From an uncultured Modestobacter sp. (GTDB lineage Bacteria; Actinomycetota; Actinomycetes; Mycobacteriales; Geodermatophilaceae): a stretch of 64,000 bases of DNA. The position numbers and the translations under genes are program-made. The notes beneath the pieces were generated by a model. The model was not told the DNA's origin. It did no database searches and saw only the letters and a list, made by a program, of their open reading frames with translations. Where the stretch lies: assembly GCF_947486615.1 (NCBI RefSeq), contig NZ_CANKUD010000002.1, positions 310,001 to 374,000 on the forward strand. The letters are read 5' to 3'. This document shows, in pieces, positions 58,344-64,000 of the stretch (positions are counted from its first letter, which is position 1; every line of letters starts with the position of its first letter).

Positions 58344-59582
58344 GTGTCCACCACCGACCCCTCGGACCAGGCCGCCGAGACGGTCGCGCAGCTCCGGGAC
58401 ATGGCGACCCCCGCCGGTGCGGACGCACTGGACCGTGCCGGCGCCCTGCTGGCCGGGCGCACCGACGCGGTCACCGCGCTGTCCCGACTCCGCGCCGAGG
58501 TGGGCGTGCAACTGGCCGGCCCGGCCTGGGGCTTCGCCCGCCAGCGGGACCGGGCGCGGGCGGTCTTCGGGGCCGACGCCGACCGGCTGCTGTTCACCGC
58601 CGACGCCCTGGAGCAGGCCGGCCGGCCGCGCCTGGCCGACCGCCGGGCCGCCCGGCTGCTGGCCGCCGGTACCGACTCGGTCGTCGACCTGGGGTGCGCC
58701 GCCGGCACCGACACCATCGCGCTGGCCCGCGCCGGGGCCCGGGTGGTCGCGGTCGACCTCGACCCGGTGGCCCGCGAGCTGACCGCGCTCAACACCGCGG
58801 CACTCGGGCTGGCCGACCGGGTGGAGGTCGTGCCCGGGGACGCCGTCCAGCTGGTGGCCGCGGCCGCCGACGGCCGGGTGGCCGGGTGCGCCGCCGCCGT
58901 CCTGGACCCGGCGCGGCGGGCCGGCGGACGACGGCAGCTGGACCCCGACCGGTGGTCCCCGCCCTGGTCGACGGTGCAGGCACTGCTGGACGCCGTCCCG
59001 ACCTGCGCGGTGAAGGTCGCCCCCGGGCTGGACCACGACCGGGTGCCCGCCGGGGTCGAGGCGGAGTGGGTGTCGGTCGGCGGCTCGATCGTCGAGGCGC
59101 TGCTGTGGGGCCGCGGGCCGTCCCGCACGTGGCGCCGGGCGACCGTGGTCGACCGGGCCGGCGCGCTGCACGAGCTCACCGCCGACACCGACCCCGGCAC
59201 CGCCGACGCCGGCCCGGTGCGCGGCTGGCTGCACGAGCCCGACCCGGCGGTCATCCGCTCCGGCCTGGTCGCCCTGGCCGCCGACGAGCTCGACGCGACC
59301 CTGGTCGACCCGACGATCGCCTACCTGACCTCCGATGCCGCCGCCGACTCCCCCTGGGTCTCCTCCTACCGGGTCGCCGAGGTGCTGCCGTTCAACCTCA
59401 AGAAGCTGAAGGCGCTGCTGCGCGCCCGCGGGGTGGGCCGGGTGACGGTGAAGAAGCGCGGGTCGGCGATCGAGCCCGAGACGCTGGTCCGCCAGCTGCG
59501 CGGCCCGGGCGGGGGCAGCGCGGTCGTCGTCGTCACCCGCGTCGCCGGCGCCCCCACCGCGATCGTCTGCGACCACCCCTGA
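58344..59582 (+). CDS. THUMP-like class I SAM-dependent methyltransferase
   Basis: 412 residues. The N-terminal helical part has GPAWGFARQRDRAR; the Rossmann methyltransferase has VVDLGCAAGTDT (motif I, about residue 115) and VVAVDLDPVA; the C-terminal THUMP-like domain has EVLPFNLKKLKALLRARG and VKKRGSAIEP. RNA modification is likely but the target is unknown. Starts ATG 58326 or GTG 58344. It is divergent from groES, and the CIRCE box lies just 37-55 bp before its start. Confidence 0.82.
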   Translation: MSTTDPSDQAAETVAQLRDMATPAGADALDRAGALLAGRTDAVTALSRLRAEVGVQLAGPAWGFARQRDRARAVFGADADRLLFTADALEQAGRPRLADRRAARLLAAGTDSVVDLGCAAGTDTIALARAGARVVAVDLDPVARELTALNTAALGLADRVEVVPGDAVQLVAAAADGRVAGCAAAVLDPARRAGGRRQLDPDRWSPPWSTVQALLDAVPTCAVKVAPGLDHDRVPAGVEAEWVSVGGSIVEALLWGRGPSRTWRRATVVDRAGALHELTADTDPGTADAGPVRGWLHEPDPAVIRSGLVALAADELDATLVDPTIAYLTSDAAADSPWVSSYRVAEVLPFNLKKLKALLRARGVGRVTVKKRGSAIEPETLVRQLRGPGGGSAVVVVTRVAGAPTAIVCDHP

Positions 59583-59584
59583 GC

Positions 59585-59640
59585 GGCCATGTTCGCCAAC
59601 ATGGCCGGAGGACCTCCCGGCCATGTTCGCCGACATGGCC
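59585..59640. repeat. Two tandem 22-bp palindromes between convergent genes
   Basis: GGCCATGTTCGCCAACATGG plus CC (59585-59606) and a near-copy (59619-59640) are joined by GGAGGACCTCCC, itself palindromic. Probably a bidirectional terminator or a REP-type element. Confidence 0.75.
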
Positions 59641-59651
59641 GGGAAGGGGCC

Positions 59652-60686
59652 TCAGCGGCTGACGACCTCGATGGGGAGTGAGCTGTCGGCGCCGAGGTCG
59701 ATCCGGGAGGCGGGAACGCCGGCCTCGACGAGGCGGGAGCCGAGCGCGGCGACCATCGCGCCGTTGTCGGTGCACAGCCGGCGGCTGGGCACCCGGAGCA
59801 CGGTGCCGGCGGCGTCGCAGCGCTCCTGGGCCAGCGCCCGCAGCCGGGAGTTGGCTGCGACCCCGCCGCCGATCACCAGGTGGTCGACCCCGTGGTCGCG
59901 GCAGGCGCGCACCGCCTTGGCGGTGAGCACGTCGACCACCGCCTCCTGGAACGAGGCCGAGACGTCGGCCACCGGCACCGGTTCGCCGGCGCGCTCCCGG
60001 GCCTCCACCCAGCGGGCGACCGCGGTCTTCAGGCCGGAGAAGGAGAAGTCGTAGGGCGCGTCCCGCTGCCCGGTGAGCCCGCGCGGGAAGGCGATCGCCC
60101 GCGGGTCGCCCTCGGCGGCGGCCCGGTCGATCGGCGGGCCGCCGGGGAAGGGCAGGCCGAGCACCCGGGCGACCTTGTCGAAGGCCTCCCCCGCGGCGTC
60201 GTCGATGGTGCGGCCCAGCTCCTGCACGTCCTGGGCGAGGTCGGGCACCAGCAGCAGCGAGCTGTGCCCACCGGAGACCAGCATCGCGATCGAGGGCTCG
60301 GCCAGCCGGCCGTGTTCCAGCTCGTCGACGGCCACGTGCGCCGCCAGGTGGTTCACCCCGTAGAGCGGGACGTCGAGGGCGAGCGCGTAGGCCTTGGCCG
60401 CGGCCACCCCGACCAGCAGTGCGCCGGTGAGGCCCGGGCCGGCGGTCACCGCGACCGCGTCGACGTCGTCGATGGACACCCCGGCGTCGGCCAGCGCCCG
60501 GTGCACGGTGGGCACCATCGCCTCCAGGTGCGCCCGGCTGGCGATCTCGGGCACCACGCCGCCGAACCGCTCGTGCTCGGCCATGGACGTGGCCAGCGCG
60601 TCGGACAGCAGCGTCTGCCCGCGCACCAGCCCGATGCCCGTCTCGTCGCACGAGGTCTCGAACCCCAGCACCAGCGGCTGGCTCAT
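59652..60686 (-). CDS. tsaD: tRNA N6-adenosine threonylcarbamoyltransferase
   Basis: Transfers threonylcarbamoyl to A37 of ANN-decoding tRNAs with TsaB and TsaE. 344 residues of the ASKHA fold; [11 protein letters not shown] at the start, the metal ligands in [13 protein letters not shown] (about residues 50-62) and [10 protein letters not shown]. The ATG overlaps the rimI stop (ATGA). Last gene of tsaB-rimI-tsaD. Confidence 0.95.
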   Translation of the reverse strand: MSQPLVLGFETSCDETGIGLVRGQTLLSDALATSMAEHERFGGVVPEIASRAHLEAMVPTVHRALADAGVSIDDVDAVAVTAGPGLTGALLVGVAAAKAYALALDVPLYGVNHLAAHVAVDELEHGRLAEPSIAMLVSGGHSSLLLVPDLAQDVQELGRTIDDAAGEAFDKVARVLGLPFPGGPPIDRAAAEGDPRAIAFPRGLTGQRDAPYDFSFSGLKTAVARWVEARERAGEPVPVADVSASFQEAVVDVLTAKAVRACRDHGVDHLVIGGGVAANSRLRALAQERCDAAGTVLRVPSRRLCTDNGAMVAALGSRLVEAGVPASRIDLGADSSLPIEVVSR

Positions 60687-61135
60687 GACCGCACCTCCCG
60701 TTGCATGACGACCGCGTCGGCCCCGCTCAGCGGGTAGTAGTGCGGCCGGCGGCCGATCTCGGCGAAACCGCGACGCCGGTAGAAGGCCTGGGTGGCCGCG
60801 TCATCGGCCCGCACCTCCAGCAGCACCGGCGTCGGCCGCCGGTCGGCCTCGGCCAGCAGGGTGTCCAGCAGCAGGGCGCCGATCCCCTCGTGCTGGTGGG
60901 CGCCGGTGACGCCGATGGTCGCGATGTGCGCCTCGTCGGCGTAGGAGATCAGCCCGGCGTACCCGACGACCGCCTCGTCGTCGGCCACCGCGACCAGGTA
61001 GTGCCGGGTGTCGGGGCGGGCGAGCTCGTCGCGGTACATCCACTCGGTCCAGGTGTCCGGGGCGAAGAGCTCCTCCTCCAGCTCCATCACCCGGGGCAGG
61101 TCGGCGACGGTCATGTCCCGGAGCCGCACGCTCAC
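60683..61135 (-). CDS. rimI: Ribosomal protein S18-alanine N-acetyltransferase
   Basis: GNAT acetyltransferase of 150 residues. The acetyl-CoA loop reads [15 protein letters not shown] where the family has Q/RxxGxG/A, and [25 protein letters not shown] contains the RimI hallmarks, parts of which are shown. The GTG overlaps the tsaB stop (GTGA). The protein target in this organism is not established. Confidence 0.92.
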   Translation of the reverse strand: MSVRLRDMTVADLPRVMELEEELFAPDTWTEWMYRDELARPDTRHYLVAVADDEAVVGYAGLISYADEAHIATIGVTGAHQHEGIGALLLDTLLAEADRRPTPVLLEVRADDAATQAFYRRRGFAEIGRRPHYYPLSGADAVVMQREVRS

Positions 61136-61761
61136 TGGGACACCGTCTTGCGGGTCACCGAGGGGACGGCGTCCGGGCGGCGGAGGTACAGCGGCTCCAG
61201 CGGTGCCGGCGGGCGCCCGAACGAGGGCGCGGCGGCGCGCACCAGCCCCGCCGTGGTCACCTCCGCCTCACCGACCGCACGGCCCAGCCGCTCGGCGAAC
61301 CGGACGTCCCCGACGACCGGGTCGGTGACCGGGGCATCCTCCGGTCGGTCCACACCGGGGCCGGACAGCCGCGTCCCGGCCGCGTCGTAGGTGGCCCAGT
61401 GGACCTCCTTGCGCCGGGCGTCGGTCACCACCGAGCGGGCACCGTCACCGACCGCGTCCAGCGAGCACACCCCGTGCACCGGCAGCCCCCGCGCGTCACC
61501 CAGCGCCGCCGCGGTGACCACCCCGACGCGCAGGCCGGTGAACGGTCCGGGCCCCAGGCCCACGACGAGGGCGTCCAGCTCGCGCAGCGCCAGCCCGCTC
61601 TCGGCGAGCACCTCGCGCACCGCGGGGGTCAGCAGCTCGGCGTGCCGGTTGCCCGAGGCGACGGCCCGCTCGGCGAGCAGCTCGGCGCCGCCGTCGGCCG
61701 ACCAGCGTGCGAGACCCACGACGAGGGTCGGGGTGGCGGTGTCGAGCGCGAGGACGAGCAC
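61132..61761 (-). CDS. tsaB: tRNA threonylcarbamoyladenosine biosynthesis protein TsaB
   Basis: Non-catalytic ASKHA partner of TsaD. 209 residues; ALDTATPT at the start and GLGPGPFTGLRVG (about residues 70-82), typical of TsaB/YeaZ. GTG 61761 follows TACCCT by 8 nt, so it begins its own leaderless unit, which agrees with the glycosidase gene now standing between it and tsaE. Confidence 0.95.
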   Translation of the reverse strand: MLVLALDTATPTLVVGLARWSADGGAELLAERAVASGNRHAELLTPAVREVLAESGLALRELDALVVGLGPGPFTGLRVGVVTAAALGDARGLPVHGVCSLDAVGDGARSVVTDARRKEVHWATYDAAGTRLSGPGVDRPEDAPVTDPVVGDVRFAERLGRAVGEAEVTTAGLVRAAAPSFGRPPAPLEPLYLRRPDAVPSVTRKTVSQ

Positions 61762-61769
61762 GGGAGCCC

Positions 61770-61775
61770 AGGGTA
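61770..61775 (-). promoter_or_regulatory. -10 box of tsaB (leaderless)
   Basis: TACCCT lies 8 nt before the tsaB GTG on the minus strand. Confidence 0.5.
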
Positions 61776-61811
61776 GTTGCCCGGGGCAGGCGGCCTCCGC
61801 GGCAGCCGACC

Positions 61812-63656
61812 TCAGGAGACGTCGACCGCGTCCACCTCGGCGAAGAACGTCGCCCGGGTCAGCGTGACGGTGTTCCAGCCCCGGGACAGCCGCACCTCGT
61901 GCTCCACCGTCGTCCAGTTGCCCCAGGTGGTGTGGGCGTAGGTGACCACCCCGGCGTCCCGGCCGTTCACGGTGACCGTGTGGGTCGCCTCGACCGGCCA
62001 GCCACCGCGCTCGGACCCGTTGGCGAACCGGATGCCCAGCGTGGCCCGGCCGGCCCGCTCGGCGTGCACCTGCACGGTCACCGAGCTGTCGGCGAAGTCG
62101 AGCCCGCCCACCGCGGCCCCGCCGGACGCGGCCGGGTCGGCCCGGACGGCCGCGTTGGTGACGACGCCGGCCTCCGCCTCGTACCGGGTCGCGTCCGCGG
62201 GGTCCGTGACCGGGGCGACCGGCGGCGTCGTCGGCCGGCCGGGGTGGACGTCGACCGCGTCGAGCTCGGCGAAGGCGGTGTCACGGGTCAGCGTCACCGT
62301 GTTCACGCCCCGGGACAGCCGCACCTCGTGCTCGACCAGCTGCCAGTTGCCCCAGGTGGTGTGGGCGAAGGTGACCACCCCGGCGTCCCGGCCGTTCACG
62401 GTCACCCGGTCGGTGGCGAGCACCGGCCCCGTCGCGTCGGTGCTGCCGTTGGCGTACCGGATCGCCAGGGTCGCCCGACCCGGCCGGTCCGCGGTCACCT
62501 GCAGCGTCACCGAGCTGTCCGGGAAGTCCATCCCACCGACCTTCGCCCCGCCCGAGGCCGTCGGGTCGGGTACGACGCTGGCGTTCGTGGCCACGCCGTC
62601 CTCGGCCTGGTACCGGTCGCCGGCGGCCGCCACCGACGGGACACCGTCGGGCGACCACTCCAGCTCGCTGAGGTACACCGCGCGGTAGCTGTAGGTCGGG
62701 TCCCAGCCGTGGAAGAGGATCGCCGTCCGGCCCCGACGGTCGGTGACGACGTCCTGCCCGCCGGGGCCGCGCACGTCGCCGCGGAACCGGTCGGTGGTCA
62801 TCAGCTCGGTGGTCGCCTTGGTGTACGGGCCGGTCAGGCTGGGCGAGGTCGCGTAGGCGGTGCGGTAGCCCCCGCCGCCGAAGTCGTTGGCCGAGTAGAA
62901 GAGCGTGTAGGTGTCGCCCCGCTTGACCAGGGTCGGGGCCTCGACGACGTTGCCCTCGAACGGCCGGTCCCGGCGGATCAGCTCCTGCGGCGGCCCGGTG
63001 AGCGTGGTGCCGTCGGCCGACAGCGGCTGCAGGTAGATGATCGCCGTGAGCCCCGGGCAGCAGTTGCCGTCGGCCTTCCACAGCAGGTACAGCCGGCCGC
63101 CATCGGTGTACGTCGCGGCGTCGATGGCGCCGCCGAGGTCGGTGGTGCCGCGTGCGCCGTCCGGGCAGACCAGCGGCTGGTCGCCGACCGGGGTGAACGG
63201 CCCGTCCGGCGAGGCCGCGACGGCGACCCCGATGCACTGGCGCGGGGCCAGCTCGTCACGGGCGGTGTAGTACAGCGCGTAGCCACCCCCGGGGACCGCG
63301 GCGACCTCGGGCGCCCAGATGCACCGGTCGGTGGCCCCGCCGGGGGCGAAGCTGCACTCCCCGACCCAGTCGCCGAGCACGGGCAGCACGTCGGCCTGCG
63401 CACGCCAGTGCACCAGGTCCCGCGACGTCCGGTGCTGCACGTTCTGACCGTCGGAGTTGGTCGCGTAGGCGTGGTACACTCCGTCGACCAGCAGGACGTC
63501 GGGGTCGGGGAAGTTGGCGTCGATGACCGGCTCGATGGTCGGCGCCCCGGGCCGGGCGTGCGGCGCCGCCTGGGCGTTGGCGGCCGGCACGAGCAGCCCG
63601 AGCGCGAGCAGCAGCCCGCCGAGCCAGGCGGTGGTCCGCGTCCTCGTCGATGCCAC
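61812..63656 (-). CDS. Secreted GH43-family glycoside hydrolase with two tandem CBM6/35-like modules
   Basis: 614 residues. A signal peptide (1-30, cleavage near AQAAP) is followed by a five-bladed propeller (about 38-335): Asp in DANFPDPDV, Asp in GGAIDAATY and Glu in GNVVEAPTL are the three catalytic acids of GH43. Two carbohydrate-binding modules of about 125 residues (345-475 and 485-614) repeat YEAE.., GGLDFADSSVTVQV and TVNGRDAGVV. Substrate is probably arabinan or xylan side chains; not determinable here. GAGGAGGAG precedes the GTG. It interrupts the usual tsaE-tsaB order. Confidence 0.85.
   Translation of the reverse strand: MASTRTRTTAWLGGLLLALGLLVPAANAQAAPHARPGAPTIEPVIDANFPDPDVLLVDGVYHAYATNSDGQNVQHRTSRDLVHWRAQADVLPVLGDWVGECSFAPGGATDRCIWAPEVAAVPGGGYALYYTARDELAPRQCIGVAVAASPDGPFTPVGDQPLVCPDGARGTTDLGGAIDAATYTDGGRLYLLWKADGNCCPGLTAIIYLQPLSADGTTLTGPPQELIRRDRPFEGNVVEAPTLVKRGDTYTLFYSANDFGGGGYRTAYATSPSLTGPYTKATTELMTTDRFRGDVRGPGGQDVVTDRRGRTAILFHGWDPTYSYRAVYLSELEWSPDGVPSVAAAGDRYQAEDGVATNASVVPDPTASGGAKVGGMDFPDSSVTLQVTADRPGRATLAIRYANGSTDATGPVLATDRVTVNGRDAGVVTFAHTTWGNWQLVEHEVRLSRGVNTVTLTRDTAFAELDAVDVHPGRPTTPPVAPVTDPADATRYEAEAGVVTNAAVRADPAASGGAAVGGLDFADSSVTVQVHAERAGRATLGIRFANGSERGGWPVEATHTVTVNGRDAGVVTYAHTTWGNWTTVEHEVRLSRGWNTVTLTRATFFAEVDAVDVS
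61855..62408 (-). repeat. Recent duplication of the carbohydrate-binding module
   Basis: The stretch at about 61860-61985 is nearly identical in DNA to about 62286-62410, including GCCCCGGGACAGCCGCACCT and GTTGCCCCAGGTGGTGTGGG in both. The two modules also match over most of their remaining length. Confidence 0.85.
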
Positions 63657-63745
63657 GGTCTCCTCCTCGGGCCGGACCGGGTGACCCCAGGAGCGTGACC
63701 CCGGTCACTCTCGACGTCAACCCGCGCTGGTCGCCGCGGGCCGGC

Positions 63746-64000
63746 TCAGCTCGCGGCGAGCCGCTGCTCCCAGCCCGGGCCGTGCGGCACCAGCCGGGCG
63801 GTGCGGACGTCGTCGTCCCGGCGGTCGAGCTCGACCACGAGGTGCTCGTCGGCCAGCTGCTCGACCAGACCGTGCCCCCACTCGACGACGGTGACCGCCT
63901 CGTCCGCCGTGGCGTCCAGGTCGAGGTCGTCGACGTCGGCCATGCTGCCCAGCCGGTAGGCGTCGACGTGCACCAGCGGCAGCCGCCCGCCGCGGTGCAC
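63746..64000 (-). CDS. tsaE: tRNA threonylcarbamoyladenosine biosynthesis ATPase TsaE (partial, N-terminus outside window)
   Basis: The C-terminal 84 residues or so of TsaE. LVHVDAYRLG (about 10-19 of the visible part) is the family's conserved motif after the P-loop, and EAVTVVEWGHG follows with its Trp/Gly. The P-loop half and true start lie beyond the window edge; the GTG at 64000 is not the start. With tsaB and tsaD it completes the t6A set. Confidence 0.9.
   Translation of the reverse strand: MHRGGRLPLVHVDAYRLGSMADVDDLDLDATADEAVTVVEWGHGLVEQLADEHLVVELDRRDDDVRTARLVPHGPGWEQRLAAS

Overview
The window is 64 kb of very GC-rich (roughly 73-75% GC), gene-dense DNA from an actinobacterium. A whiB gene, a bldM-like regulator, perM and DUF5336/DUF5319/DUF3017 genes, a CIRCE-controlled groESL operon and many GTG starts all point that way. 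Gene content and style fit the Geodermatophilaceae (Blastococcus, Modestobacter, Geodermatophilus), but that family assignment is inference. There is no phage, plasmid, IS element, CRISPR array, rRNA or tRNA that I can see. Both ends cut genes: a DEAD-box helicase on the left and tsaE on the right.

Layout. 1-11.4 kb: DEAD-box RNA helicase, adenosine deaminase, a DrrAB-type ABC exporter, then a nucleoside uptake and salvage operon read right to left (BMP lipoprotein, ABC ATPase, two permeases, cytidine deaminase, thymidine phosphorylase), with strong hairpins after the binding-protein gene and after deoA. 11.7-20.6 kb: D-Ala-D-Ala carboxypeptidase converging on and overlapping a YihY/BrkB membrane protein, 2'-5' RNA ligase-like protein, trpS, a HisC-like aminotransferase, galE, a CNNM/CBS membrane protein and a secreted CAP-domain protein. 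20.6-21.7 kb: a DUF559 (Vsr-like) protein bracketed by two related palindromes. 21.7-26.2 kb: icd, mdh, DUF3017, folD and a membrane protein.

26.2-41.3 kb is a block whose order resembles Mycobacterium tuberculosis Rv0948c-Rv0957: purH, purN, perM, two DUF5336-like membrane proteins, sucD, sucC, a B12-binding protein, a membrane protein, a lipase, an M23 peptidase, a VOC protein, pcrA/uvrD and chorismate mutase. The chorismate mutase gene is preceded by a short ORF containing Phe-Tyr-Tyr and then a real intrinsic terminator, i.e. an apparent attenuator. 41.3-47.6 kb: diguanylate cyclase, PIG-L deacetylase, a LiaFSR-like PspC two-component set and a CaCA antiporter. 47.7-64 kb is a second block resembling Rv3410c-Rv3422c: guaA, guaB3, guaB, DUF5319, bldM-like, whiB, TPR-GGDEF, groEL, groES, a THUMP-like methyltransferase, tsaD, rimI, tsaB and tsaE, with a secreted GH43 enzyme inserted between tsaB and tsaE.

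Two genome-style features recur. First, at least a dozen genes have a TAnnnT-like (or CAnnnT-like) -10 box 6-8 nt before ATG/GTG, so their mRNAs are probably leaderless; two of these promoters drive tiny ORFs whose stop codons overlap the start of the following gene. Second, a family of about 60-bp hairpin elements sits directly after stop codons, with compensatory changes in the outer stem, and seems to be the local terminator type.
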